A DNA stretch of 29,781 bases from Actinomycetes bacterium (GCA_023404805.1 JAEYAL010000152.1:1-29781), one strand, 5' to 3'; positions 7,604 through 16,050 are shown, counted from the stretch's first letter. The notes: generated from the sequence alone by a model not told the origin. Made by a program: numbers and translations.

Positions 7604-7617
7604 ACGCCGCCGCGCCC

Positions 7618-8361
7618 CTACGGGCGCAGCAGGAAGTTGAAGTAGTGGTTCGGGCCGACGGCGTTGATGAACGCGCCGCGCTCGTAGGGCGCGTCGCCGT
7701 CGAAGTTGAAGATGCGCAGCCCGAGCTCGGTCACGCAGTCGTAGAACGTGGCCGGGCTCTCGCCGTAGCCGGCGGCGGCGCTGCCGTGCTCCACGAGCAC
7801 CATCGGCTTGAACTCCGTGATCGTCTGCTTGGCGCCGCGGAGGACGAGCAGCTCGGCGCCTTCGACGTCGATCTTGATCAGGCGCGGCTTCAGGCCGTGC
7901 TTGGCGACGAGCTCGTCCAGGCGCTGCGTCTTGACGGTGAGCTTCTCGAACTCGGGATCTTCGGGGTAGTCGCGCTCCTTGAGGCCGCTGTAGCCCGGGT
8001 TGTTCTTCACGTGGAGGAACTCGACCTCGCCCGGGTCGCCGTCGGTGAGGGCGCACTCCTCGACGATCACCGAATCGACGAGCGTGCGGCGCAGGCCGGC
8101 CGCGAGGTGGGGCAGCGGCTCGACGGCGAGCACGCGGCCGTTGACCGTGGACTGCAGGATCTGGCGGGTGACGTCGCCGAGGTGGGCGCCGACATCGATC
8201 GCATCGTCTCCTGGGCTGAGGCCCGCGCGCAGCGCGACGGCCATCCCGATGTGGTCGGCGCGGCCGCGCCGAGACGTGTAATCGGAGCGGGCAGCGTGGT
8301 AGCCGCGCTTGGCAGCCGACACCGCCTCTGTGGGAGAAATTGACAACGAGCGACGGGACAT
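7618..8361 (-). CDS. FkbM-family SAM-dependent methyltransferase
   Basis: A 247-residue cytosolic protein expected to methylate a hydroxyl, probably on a sugar or lipid-linked glycan. SAM-binding motif I is DVGAHLG (56-62), with the acidic residue after strand 2 at Glu81 (AVEPLP). The FkbM signature KIDVEGAE is at 163-170, and VLVEHG follows at 188-193. The ATG at 8361 was chosen over a start 13 codons upstream because TAGATT lies seven bases before it, the spacing seen for leaderless starts here. The gene is separate from the SGNH-like/acetyltransferase/Wzz block upstream but on the same strand, and most likely decorates the same surface polysaccharide. The substrate cannot be identified. 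Confidence 0.8.
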   Translation of the reverse strand: MSRRSLSISPTEAVSAAKRGYHAARSDYTSRRGRADHIGMAVALRAGLSPGDDAIDVGAHLGDVTRQILQSTVNGRVLAVEPLPHLAAGLRRTLVDSVIVEECALTDGDPGEVEFLHVKNNPGYSGLKERDYPEDPEFEKLTVKTQRLDELVAKHGLKPRLIKIDVEGAELLVLRGAKQTITEFKPMVLVEHGSAAAGYGESPATFYDCVTELGLRIFNFDGDAPYERGAFINAVGPNHYFNFLLRP

Positions 8362-8368
8362 TTCGGGG

Positions 8369-8374
8369 AATCTA
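8369..8374 (-). promoter_or_regulatory. -10 box of the FkbM gene
   Basis: TAGATT on the minus strand, seven bases before the ATG at 8361; leaderless arrangement predicted. Confidence 0.45.
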
Positions 8375-8489
8375 CCGGGCGACTGTTTCCGGGTCGTCAC
8401 CCGCTGGACGCGCTGAGCCAGACCTCACGGCGTACCGCGGTGAGCCGCGGCGCGTCGGCGGGTAACTCGGCCTCCAGTTGTTCAGTCGG

Positions 8490-9461
8490 CTAGGCCGCGC
8501 CGGTCTGAAGTTCCGAGACGCTTGCTTCAGGTGCAACGGCCTCGGCGGCGGCCGCAGCGGCAGCTGCGCGCTCAGACGGACGCAGCGCCAGGTGGCGATA
8601 GCGGGCCAGCAGGTGGTTCGCGTAATGGAACCCGACAGCGCGGGACCCAGCCTCGTTGAAGTTCAGTCCGTTGGCGCCGCGCAGCGACATCACCTGCGGG
8701 ATCGGAGCGGCGTCGACGACGGGGATCTCGAGCTCCTCGAGCACCGGGCCGGCCTCCTCGATCAGCCGGTCGGCGACGCCGCGCACCCAGAACCCTTCGA
8801 GCACGGGATCGTTCTGGTGCCAGAACTCGATCGGCACGCCGGGCCACACGCGCTGCACCTGGAGGATGAACTCCTCCAAGCCCTCCTCCGGGCCGTGCCA
8901 TGGCGCCGGGCGGCCGAAGACGCGCAGCAGGAGGTCCATGACCCGCCAGATCGGGTACATCAGGTAGCCGAGCCGGCGCCCGAAGTTCTCGCGCGCGAGG
9001 AACGACCACAGGTTGAAGCCGAAGACGTGCCGCACCGCGGGGTAGCCGCCGGTCTGCACGATGATCACGTCTGGGCGGCCGCGGCGCTTGCGGCGGCGCT
9101 TGACCATCGTGGCCTCGTCCGGGAAGTCGCCGAAGTGCCACACGAACAGGTTCTGAAACGCGAGCGTGATGCCCTGGCGGGCGAACTCGTCGGCCATGTA
9201 GCGCGGCCAGCCCACATCGGCGGCCATCGTGTGCGCGTGCTTGGTCTCGCGGAAGTCGCAGGCGCCGAAGCGCAGCACGTCGAGGTAGGGGGAGTCGTCG
9301 TCGCCCTCGGGCTTCTCGAGGACCCACAGCGCGGCCTTGTCGCGCGGCATGTCGAAGATCAGCTTCTTGACCGGCCGCAGGACCTTCTTGAGGCCTTCGG
9401 GCGTCGCCGCGATCCGGGCGAGGTCGCGCTCGGCCTTCTGCTTCTCGTCGAGCTGTGCCAT
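8490..9461 (-). CDS. SGNH-hydrolase-like protein lacking the catalytic triad
   Basis: A 323-residue protein. The order of conserved blocks suggests an SGNH/GDSL fold: DVLRFGACDF ... GWPRYMADEF near 61-93 where GDS plus GWP is expected, DVIIVQTGG at 131-139, and NGLNFNEAGSRA at 264-275 where the family has DGxHxNxxGxR. All three catalytic positions differ: the GDS serine is replaced in GACD (66-69), the aspartate is Asn264 and the histidine Asn267. If the fold call is right it is probably a non-catalytic relative. The C-terminus (about 297-323) is Ala-rich and looks disordered. There is no signal peptide. The ATG at 9461 has GAGG sites just upstream and lies 26 bases after the acetyltransferase stop, so the two form an operon, likely in polysaccharide modification. 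Confidence 0.5.
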   Translation of the reverse strand: MAQLDEKQKAERDLARIAATPEGLKKVLRPVKKLIFDMPRDKAALWVLEKPEGDDDSPYLDVLRFGACDFRETKHAHTMAADVGWPRYMADEFARQGITLAFQNLFVWHFGDFPDEATMVKRRRKRRGRPDVIIVQTGGYPAVRHVFGFNLWSFLARENFGRRLGYLMYPIWRVMDLLLRVFGRPAPWHGPEEGLEEFILQVQRVWPGVPIEFWHQNDPVLEGFWVRGVADRLIEEAGPVLEELEIPVVDAAPIPQVMSLRGANGLNFNEAGSRAVGFHYANHLLARYRHLALRPSERAAAAAAAAEAVAPEASVSELQTGAA

Positions 9462-9487
9462 GCCTCTGCCTCGCTTCTTCCCGGCGC

Positions 9488-10072
9488 CTAGCGCCAGTCG
9501 GCCCGGTAGCCGCCCTTGACGCCGCCGCGGTACAGCTCGTAGTCGCAGGGCGTGCGCTCGCCGATCTTCTTCGCCGGGACGCCAGCCACGATCGTCCACG
9601 GCTCGACGTCCTTGGTCACGAGCGTGCCAGCAGCGACCACGGCGCCCTCGCCGATGCAGACGCCGCCCATGATCATCGCGCCGAGGTTGATGAAGACCTT
9701 GTCTTCGATGCGGGTCCGCCAGCAGTGGTCGGTGATGCCGCCTTCAAAGCCGTGCGCGCCGGTCAGGATCACGGAGCGCTCCGCGATACCGACGTCGCGG
9801 CCGATCTCCAGGCCGCCGCGCGCATCGAGCAGCACGTGGCGGTTGATGATGCTGCCCTTGCCGATCTGCAGCTTGTCGGGATCGAGGATCTCGACGCCGC
9901 GCAGGATCAGGGAGTCGTCGACCGACTCGAACTGCACCTGCCCGATCCGCTCATAGAGGCGGGCCCGGAGCTTCACGAACGGGATGCGGTTGACGATGCT
10001 CCCGAGGAACCATTCCTTGCGGTTGTTGCCAATGACCGCGGTGACATCGCTGGCGGGCATCGTCCGAGTCAT
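9488..10072 (-). CDS. Hexapeptide-repeat O-acetyltransferase (LbH/WcaF-like)
   Basis: A 194-residue protein with left-handed beta-helix repeats from about residue 55 to 165: the pattern of a small hydrophobic residue followed by G or a small residue every six is seen in LQIGKGSIINRHVLL, LEIGRDVGIAERSVI and VCIGEGAVVAAGTLVTKDV. The ending AGVPAKKIGER is typical of this family's catalytic C-terminus. A histidine in LTGAHGFEGG (around 104-110) is in the place of the usual catalytic base. Expected to transfer acetyl from acetyl-CoA to a sugar hydroxyl in the cytosol. GGAG nine bases before the ATG at 10072 supports the start. It is the first gene of an operon with the SGNH-like gene and follows the second Wzz-like gene by 73 bases, which fits exopolysaccharide decoration. 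Confidence 0.85.
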   Translation of the reverse strand: MTRTMPASDVTAVIGNNRKEWFLGSIVNRIPFVKLRARLYERIGQVQFESVDDSLILRGVEILDPDKLQIGKGSIINRHVLLDARGGLEIGRDVGIAERSVILTGAHGFEGGITDHCWRTRIEDKVFINLGAMIMGGVCIGEGAVVAAGTLVTKDVEPWTIVAGVPAKKIGERTPCDYELYRGGVKGGYRADWR

Positions 10073-10145
10073 CTACGCAGGCTCCAAGGTGGGGAAGGGT
10101 CCGAGCCGGGGAGGCTCAGCCGTGGACTCTAGAGGCTCTCGGCCG

Positions 10146-11666
10146 TCAGTCCTCGGCGCCACCGAAGCCGGTGGCGAACGTCCCTGCGATCGGCACGCCG
10201 ATCTGAGACGCGAGGTCGCGTAGACGGGTGAGCGACCCGCGGGCCGTATGGCCCGACGAGACGACGGCGACGGCGGTATCGGCGGCGCGCATCAGCACGA
10301 CGCCGGCGGCGTGGCGGTCGGGCGTGGGGCTGGAGATCACGAGGCGGTCGTAGCGCTGGAGCGCCCACGAGCGCAGCGCGGCGACGCGGTCGTCGCGGAG
10401 CTCGTCGGAGCTGAGCGCGAGGCGGTGCAGCGTGCCGTCGCCACCGTCCTCCTCTTCGAGCGCGCCAGCGCCGTCCGGGGCGCCGCCGAGCAGCCGCTCG
10501 ACCTTGTCCCAGTTGTCGTCGCCGCCGGTCGTCACCAGCAGGACGGTGAACGGCGTGCGGGCCAGCGCGCCGGCGATCTGCAGCGCGACGGGCTCGCCCT
10601 GCGTGTCGTCGTCGGACGCGACCACGGCGATCGCGCGGGCGTCGCGGCTGGCCGGGTTCAGGCGCAGCTGTGCCGCTGCCACCTTCGCGGACTCTGCTTC
10701 GACCGGTCTGAGGGCGGAGAACGGCGTCGTGATCCGCTCCTTGCCAGCAGTCGACGCGGGCGCGCGCACGAGGATCGGCGCGCCGAGCATGCCCTCGACC
10801 GTCTCCTCCGCGCGGACCTTCGGGTCGCGTCCAGCGATCAGGAACGCCAGCGCGGTGCCGATCACGCCGCCGGCGAAGGCGCCGGCGATCATGAACAGCA
10901 GCGGCGGGAGACCCGACGGGCTCGTCGGGATGTCGGCCTTGCGGGCGAAGCTCACGCTCTGCGTCTTGAGGCGCTTGAGGACGGCGAGCTGCTCGAGCTT
11001 CTGCCGGACCTGCGCGGTCTCCGCGGCAGGCTGGATCGCGAGCGTGCGGCGCACGAGGTCCTTCTGCTCTTCAGAGAGGCCGTTGAGCGTCTCGGTCTCG
11101 GTGCGGCGCAGCTCGGCGAGGCGCTTGCGGAGCTGGGCCTCGATCTCGTTGAGGCGGTTCAGGTCGCGCGTCTCGACGATGTCGATGTACGCCTGCACGT
11201 AGTAGTTGGCGAGCTTCGCCGCGATGAACGGCGACTTGTCCTTCGCGGCGACCGAGATCAGGAAGGTCTTCGTGTCGACGGAGACGTCGACCTTGTCGTC
11301 GATCTCGGTCGGCGTCAGATCGGGCGAGCCGGCGAGCAGGCCGCGCGTCGCGCGGGCCGTGTCGAGCTGGTCGATGTTGGCGACCGTCTCCGCGATAACG
11401 AGGTTGCCGTTGGTCGCGCCTTCCTGGGCGAGGCCGAGGATCTGCTGGTCGATGTTCTGGGCACCGAGCTTGAGGAGCGCCTGTGCGGAGTAGCCGCGGC
11501 CACCGGTGACGAGGTACGCGGCGACGGCGCCGAGGATGGCCAGCAGGATCGGCAGCCAGATCAGCTTCCGGACGACCTTGACGGCGTCAGGGGCCGAGCT
11601 GACCGCTGCACCGCCGCCGACGGCTGGGGGCGTGCCGGGCGTCACGGGTACGGGGACATGGCTCAT
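10146..11666 (-). CDS. Second Wzz-like protein with degenerate BY-kinase domain
   Basis: A 506-residue protein. Membrane segments lie at about 35-53 and 255-277; between them is a long helical, probably coiled-coil stretch (about 165-235) and, before the second segment, the Pro-containing TSPSGLPP typical of Wzz. The cytoplasmic region follows the BY-kinase layout, but the P-loop position reads AVVASDDDTQGEPVALQIA (347-365) with no Lys-Ser/Thr. The C-terminus has no tyrosine cluster. Probably a chain-length or assembly factor for a surface polysaccharide, like the relative at 1779-3128, with which it shares only overall layout. The ATG at 11666 is used because the longer frame from 11687 would begin inside the promoter shared with the DNA glycosylase gene. 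The two genes are divergent with 113 bases between. Confidence 0.75.
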   Translation of the reverse strand: MSHVPVPVTPGTPPAVGGGAAVSSAPDAVKVVRKLIWLPILLAILGAVAAYLVTGGRGYSAQALLKLGAQNIDQQILGLAQEGATNGNLVIAETVANIDQLDTARATRGLLAGSPDLTPTEIDDKVDVSVDTKTFLISVAAKDKSPFIAAKLANYYVQAYIDIVETRDLNRLNEIEAQLRKRLAELRRTETETLNGLSEEQKDLVRRTLAIQPAAETAQVRQKLEQLAVLKRLKTQSVSFARKADIPTSPSGLPPLLFMIAGAFAGGVIGTALAFLIAGRDPKVRAEETVEGMLGAPILVRAPASTAGKERITTPFSALRPVEAESAKVAAAQLRLNPASRDARAIAVVASDDDTQGEPVALQIAGALARTPFTVLLVTTGGDDNWDKVERLLGGAPDGAGALEEEDGGDGTLHRLALSSDELRDDRVAALRSWALQRYDRLVISSPTPDRHAAGVVLMRAADTAVAVVSSGHTARGSLTRLRDLASQIGVPIAGTFATGFGGAED

Positions 11667-11767
11667 GAGGCGCGTATCGTGGCACATCGCACAGTCGAAA
11701 CGACCCGCTCGGCTGCAGATCTGACCGCTTGCATGCGTCCCTGCGCCAACCGGCTGGTAATGCCCCC

Positions 11768-11773
11768 TACGCT
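11768..11773 (+). promoter_or_regulatory. -10 box of the fpg gene
   Basis: TACGCT, six bases before the GTG at 11780; predicted leaderless start. The segment 11667-11779 is shared with the divergent Wzz-like gene. Confidence 0.45.
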
Positions 11774-11779
11774 GAGGCG

Positions 11780-12682
11780 GTGCCGGAGCTGCCCGAGGTC
11801 GAGATCGTCGCCCGCCGCGCGAGTGCCGCCATGGCCGGCCGCACCATCGATTCGCTGTCGGTCGTGGGCTTCAACGCGCTGCGTTCGCTCGACCCGCCGC
11901 CGTCCGAGCTGGAGGGCCAGACGGTCACCGGTGTGGAGCGGCGCGGCAAGCTGCTGCTCCTCGACACCGACAGCGAGTTCCTGCTGCTCATCCACCTCAT
12001 GACCGGCGGCGGGATGACCTGGAAGCCGGGCAAGGTGAACCCCCGCGACCGCGCGATGCGCGTCGTGATCCGCTTTGCCGACGACGGCGAGCCCGTGCGG
12101 ATCCGCGAGCGCGGCACGCGCCAGGCGATGTGGGTGCGCGCGATCCGCCACGCCGACCTCGACGCCGACGAGGTGCCCGAGCTCGCGAAGCTCGGCCCCG
12201 AGGCGTGGTGGCCGCACGGCGACGAAGACCCAGCCCACGTCGAGGTCCTCGCCGCTGCGCTCGACGCGCCGCGGCCGCTGCACTCGCTCCTGCGCGACCA
12301 GCGTGTGCTGGCCGGCGTCGGCCGCACCTGGTCCGACGAGATCCTCTGGACCGCGCAGCGCTCGCCCTACCAGCGTGGCAGCGACCTCTCAGCCGATGAG
12401 CGCGCGGCGTTCGTCCGGACGACCCGCGACGTCCTCGACGCCGCGCTGCAGCACTACGAGGCCAAGGTCCCCGAGATCCCGGCCGAGAAGCTTGCCAAGC
12501 CGGTGAAGGTGCACGGCAAGGAGGGCGAACCGTGCCCGAGCTGCGGCACCAGGTTGCGCGGCGTCTTCTTTGAGTCGCACACGATCGCGTACTGCCCCAA
12601 GGAGCAGACCGGAGGCCGCGTCCTCAAGGACCGCCGCCTCTCGCGCCTGGGGATCGAAGACACGCTGGACGACGAGGACTGA
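11780..12682 (+). CDS. mutM: Formamidopyrimidine-DNA glycosylase family protein
   Basis: A 300-residue base-excision repair enzyme that removes oxidised purines and nicks the abasic site. The N-terminus is (M)PELPEVE: after removal of the initiator the Pro is the catalytic nucleophile and the next Glu is essential. Lys57 in ERRGKLL is the conserved beta-hairpin lysine. The helix-two-turn-helix region is AGVGRTWSDEILWTA at 178-192. The C-terminal zinc finger has Cys252, Cys255 and Cys272, but the fourth ligand is Glu275 (YCPKEQTGGR) instead of Cys; Arg280 is kept. The codon is GAG, so a single sequencing error does not explain it. The GTG start is fixed by the PELPEVE N-terminus. Nei subtypes share the fold, so the precise substrate is uncertain. 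It stands alone and converges on the ELWxxDGT gene. Confidence 0.85.
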   Translation: MPELPEVEIVARRASAAMAGRTIDSLSVVGFNALRSLDPPPSELEGQTVTGVERRGKLLLLDTDSEFLLLIHLMTGGGMTWKPGKVNPRDRAMRVVIRFADDGEPVRIRERGTRQAMWVRAIRHADLDADEVPELAKLGPEAWWPHGDEDPAHVEVLAAALDAPRPLHSLLRDQRVLAGVGRTWSDEILWTAQRSPYQRGSDLSADERAAFVRTTRDVLDAALQHYEAKVPEIPAEKLAKPVKVHGKEGEPCPSCGTRLRGVFFESHTIAYCPKEQTGGRVLKDRRLSRLGIEDTLDDED

Positions 12683-12713
12683 GCGCGCCGCGCGCTTTCC
12701 CGGCGGGAGAGCC

Positions 12714-12731
12714 GGCGGACCGCCGTCCGCC
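12714..12731. terminator. Bidirectional hairpin between convergent genes
   Basis: Stem GGCGGAC / GTCCGCC with loop CGCC, 32 bases after the fpg stop and 22 bases from the stop of the opposing gene. Confidence 0.6.
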
Positions 12732-12752
12732 AGCCTTCACCGCGCGCCGGTG

Positions 12753-15700
12753 TCAGTCCAGGTCGATGGTGATCGGGTCGCCCGTCTTGGGCTTCTGCGC
12801 GCCCGTGCCCAGGAAGGTCACCGTCGCTTCGACCTTGGCCCCGGCGGGGATGTCCTTCTTGGCGATGGTGACCGTCTTCGCGTAGGCGCACTTGCCCTTC
12901 GACCACTTCAGCGTCGACTCTTTCTTGGCGAGGGTCTTGACCGTGGTCTTGGCCTTCTTGCCGCGGCCCTTTTTCGTGGTCGCCGTCACGAGGATCTCGA
13001 CCTGGCCGGAGCAGGCCTCCTTGGTCTGCAGGCCCTTGGCGCCGAGCACCGTGCCGGACAGGTCGACCGCGTAGGTCTTCTTCGTCTCGGCCACCTCGGC
13101 GACCTTGGCGCCGAGCTTCGTGATCTCGGGGCGCGTGTCGGCGGGCGGCGCCGGCGTGGCTGGCTTGTCGGTGCCGGACGGCGCTGCTGGCGTCGTCGGC
13201 GCTGGCGCGATGACCGGCGGCGTCGTCGGCTCGGGCGTGGTCGGCTCCGGCTCCGGCTCCGGCGTCGGCGTCGGGGTCGGCGTTGGGGTCGGGGTCGGCT
13301 CGGGCGTGGTCGGCGGCACGGGCGTCTCGCCCGTCGACAGCAGCTGGGAGCTCAGCGTCTTGGTCCAGCCGATGTAGGCGATCCTGTCGCCTGCCGGGAA
13401 GAACCCGTACGCGTCGCTGCTCGCTGTGCCGGCGAGCGCGTCGGCGAGGAGCTCCGTGCCTGCCTCGGTGCCGTCTGAGATCCACGGCTCGCGGCCGTGC
13501 TCTGCGTCGCGGCCGAGGAAGAGGACCTTGCCGTCGATCGCGACGGGCTGGCTGATGTTGCCCGAGAACGTCTTGACGGTCGACGAGGTCGCGGCGCCCG
13601 CGCCGACCTTCACGAGGCTGTTCGGCACCAGGCCGTAGATCGCGCCTCCGATGACAGCCCGCGAGCCGTAGAACGCGTTGCCGGTGATGGGGCCGGCGTT
13701 CGGGATCGCCTGGACGGTCTCGCCGGTGATGCGCGAGAGGCGCAGCGTCGAGCCGTTGCCGCCGACGATGGCGGTCACGGCGTACACGACCGTGCCGTCG
13801 GTGCTGAGCAGCGTCTGCATCGAGCTGTTCGGGCGCTGGCCGGGTTCGACGGCGAGGTCCTTGGTCCCGCTCACCGTGCCGTCGGTGATCCAGACCTGGT
13901 TCTCCTGCGTGCCGCTCTGGGGCACGACCGGCACGTAGAGCTTGCCGCCCGCCGCGACGGCGTTGTAGACGTCGTACGAGGCGTAGGTGTCGGCCAGCTT
14001 GGTCGAGGTGCCGGTGGTGGTGTCGAGCCACCAGAGCTCGCTCTTCGTGCTGTCGACGGTGTCGTAGAGGCTGTAGTAGAGATCGGTGCCGACGGCCTTG
14101 AGGTTGCCGATCGTCGCGTCGGCCGACCAGCCCGCCGGAGGCGTCTGCAGCACGCCCGGCCCGTTGCCGTCGGTCTTGAAGAGGCCGTAGGCGCTGCTGC
14201 TCACGGCCGCGCGCGCGATGTAGTAGACGGCGCCGCCGGCGACCACGGCGTTCGAGGCGTCGCCGCCCTGCGCGCCGATGCCGGCCGAGAGCCGGTCGGT
14301 GCCCACGCCCGTGCCGTCGGTGATGTAGACCGCGCCCTCGTTGGCGGAGCCCTCGAAGATGGCCCGGTTGCCGAAGGCGACGGCCTCGTTGACGCTCGGG
14401 AACCGGCGGGTGGCGTCGAGCTGGTGCGTCCCGTCCTTCGTGCCGTCGGTGATCCACGGCTGCGGCGACTGGCCATCGACGTTCGGCCCGGCGAAGAACA
14501 GCGTCTTGCCAGCGAACCGGGCGGTGACCGTGCGGTACTCGTCCATCTTCGCGCCGGTGAGCGTGGTGTTGGCATCGGTGACCAGCGCGGGCGGAGCATC
14601 GTCGTCGGCGACGGAGAACAGCTCACGGCCGTATTCGACGCTCTCGCCGTCGAAGTAGACGCCGCCGCCCGGCTTCGGGGCGAGTTCGCCGAACGAGGTG
14701 AACGCTGGCGCGCCCGCGAGGGAGACCGTGTTCTGCGCGGTGCCGTCGGTCGTCACGAGCGCGCCGGCGTTGTCGAGCGACAGGGCCGCGTAGACGACGT
14801 CGTCGCTCACGACGATCCCGTTGACGACGCCTTCGCGCAGCGACAGCGGTTGCGGGTTGCTCCCGGCGACTTCGAGCGACCAGAGCTGCTGGTCGCCGGA
14901 GGCCTCGGCGCCGTAGAGGAGGAAGCCGTCGTGGTAGCGCGGCGAGCGCCACTGGTTGTCGGCTGGGCCGTCAGCGAGCACCGCCGCCGTCGAGCCGTCC
15001 GACTCCCAGATCTTGCCGCCGGCGAGGAACGCGGCGTTGTTGCCGGTGGTCCGAGCGAAGACCGGGTACTGCGGCGGCGTGATCGGGGCGCCGCCCACCT
15101 CCGTGATCTCGTGCGTGCCTCCGTCGGTGCCGTCGGTTGAGAAGAGGCGGCGAGCGCCGCCGGAGCCGGCCTTGGCGACGAAGTAGGCGAGATCGTCCAC
15201 GACGGTCACTTCGAACGCGTCGTAGTCCAGGATCAGCGGCTCGCCGGCGTACTGCAGGATGTGGGAGCTGCCCTCGGCGTTGGAGACGAGGCGGCGCTGG
15301 TCGCTGCCCGCGGTGAAGTCGAACGTCGAGGCCAGCAGCGCGCCGTTGCCCAGCAGCCGGAAGTCCTCGATGTAGAGCTCGGGCTTGTCGCCGTCGAGCG
15401 CGACCGGTTCGACGACGCCGTCCAGCGAGTCGTACTTGTAGGCGTGCGACCACGGGCCCGCCGAGAAGTAGAGGTCGGGGCCCACCGCAAGCAGGTTGCG
15501 CGGGTTGGAGTCGACGCCCGGGAACTCGTGCGTGCCCGCCCCCGTGCCGTCGGTCAGCCACAGCTTGCCGCCCTGGCGGAAGTACGTCACGTCACCAAAG
15601 GTGGCCCATTCGTGGCCGCCGTCAGCGTCGGAGGGGTCGGCGATCAGCCTGGTCGCACCGGACTCGGTGACTGCCCACGGCCCTGAAACCGACTCGCCGT

Positions 15701-15896
15701 CCTCGGCGTTGAAGTACGTCTTGCCGCCGGCCGTGGTGATGTCGGCCTGCTGGGTGATGCCGTCGCGCGTAGCCGTGCTCACCTGCTTCAGCAGGTTCGT
15801 GTTCCGGGCCGCCGACGCAGGCGGAGCGACGAACGCGGTGGAGAGGGCGGCAAGGCCGGTGGCCCACAGCGCGCGGGCCAAGGTCTGTCGGTACAT
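12753..15896 (-). CDS. Large secreted ELWxxDGT-repeat protein
   Basis: A 1047-residue predicted extracellular protein. Signal peptide: a basic start, a hydrophobic stretch from about residue 9, and cleavage after PPASA (about 29). The body contains at least nine copies of the ELWxxDGT-type unit, for example KLWLTDGTGAGTH, RLFSTDGTDGGTH, QPWITDGTKDGTH, AVYITDGTGVGTD, QVWITDGTVSGTK and EPWISDGTEAGTE, consistent with a beta-propeller-like or solenoid fold. A Pro/Thr/Glu linker rich in TP and EP follows at about 850-918, then a C-terminal domain of about 130 residues, Lys-rich, with two cysteines (EACSG and KGKCAY). No LPxTG or other anchor is seen. The ATG at 15896 is used; an in-frame TTG lies three codons upstream. 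Function unknown; such repeats occur in surface or secreted proteins. The linker is encoded by short GC-rich repeats at about 13235-13310. Confidence 0.8.
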   Translation of the reverse strand: MYRQTLARALWATGLAALSTAFVAPPASAARNTNLLKQVSTATRDGITQQADITTAGGKTYFNAEDGESVSGPWAVTESGATRLIADPSDADGGHEWATFGDVTYFRQGGKLWLTDGTGAGTHEFPGVDSNPRNLLAVGPDLYFSAGPWSHAYKYDSLDGVVEPVALDGDKPELYIEDFRLLGNGALLASTFDFTAGSDQRRLVSNAEGSSHILQYAGEPLILDYDAFEVTVVDDLAYFVAKAGSGGARRLFSTDGTDGGTHEITEVGGAPITPPQYPVFARTTGNNAAFLAGGKIWESDGSTAAVLADGPADNQWRSPRYHDGFLLYGAEASGDQQLWSLEVAGSNPQPLSLREGVVNGIVVSDDVVYAALSLDNAGALVTTDGTAQNTVSLAGAPAFTSFGELAPKPGGGVYFDGESVEYGRELFSVADDDAPPALVTDANTTLTGAKMDEYRTVTARFAGKTLFFAGPNVDGQSPQPWITDGTKDGTHQLDATRRFPSVNEAVAFGNRAIFEGSANEGAVYITDGTGVGTDRLSAGIGAQGGDASNAVVAGGAVYYIARAAVSSSAYGLFKTDGNGPGVLQTPPAGWSADATIGNLKAVGTDLYYSLYDTVDSTKSELWWLDTTTGTSTKLADTYASYDVYNAVAAGGKLYVPVVPQSGTQENQVWITDGTVSGTKDLAVEPGQRPNSSMQTLLSTDGTVVYAVTAIVGGNGSTLRLSRITGETVQAIPNAGPITGNAFYGSRAVIGGAIYGLVPNSLVKVGAGAATSSTVKTFSGNISQPVAIDGKVLFLGRDAEHGREPWISDGTEAGTELLADALAGTASSDAYGFFPAGDRIAYIGWTKTLSSQLLSTGETPVPPTTPEPTPTPTPTPTPTPEPEPEPTTPEPTTPPVIAPAPTTPAAPSGTDKPATPAPPADTRPEITKLGAKVAEVAETKKTYAVDLSGTVLGAKGLQTKEACSGQVEILVTATTKKGRGKKAKTTVKTLAKKESTLKWSKGKCAYAKTVTIAKKDIPAGAKVEATVTFLGTGAQKPKTGDPITIDLD
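13235..13310 (-). repeat. Short tandem repeats encoding the Pro-Thr/Pro-Glu linker
   Basis: Hexamer-like repeats of GGCGTCGGGGTC type encode alternating Thr-Pro and Glu-Pro units inside the ELWxxDGT-repeat gene. The array is in frame and could change length by slippage without breaking the gene. Confidence 0.6.
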
Positions 15897-16050
15897 CGAC
15901 TTCAATCGTTCGTAGGGCCCCGGGGCGCTGGAGGCGTTGCCCAGCGCACCGTTCGGGTGTCTCTGCGAAAGAGGTCGGACACCGCCGCCCGATAGAGAGC
16001 GAACGCGCCAGAACTGGCACGTTCCCGCTACTTCTGAACGCAGCCGTGCG

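Noticed and set aside
13497..15140. 547-codon plus-strand frame opposite the ELWxxDGT gene
   Set aside because: Val/Asp/Gly/Arg-rich shadow with no domain; the other strand has clear repeated motifs and a signal peptide.
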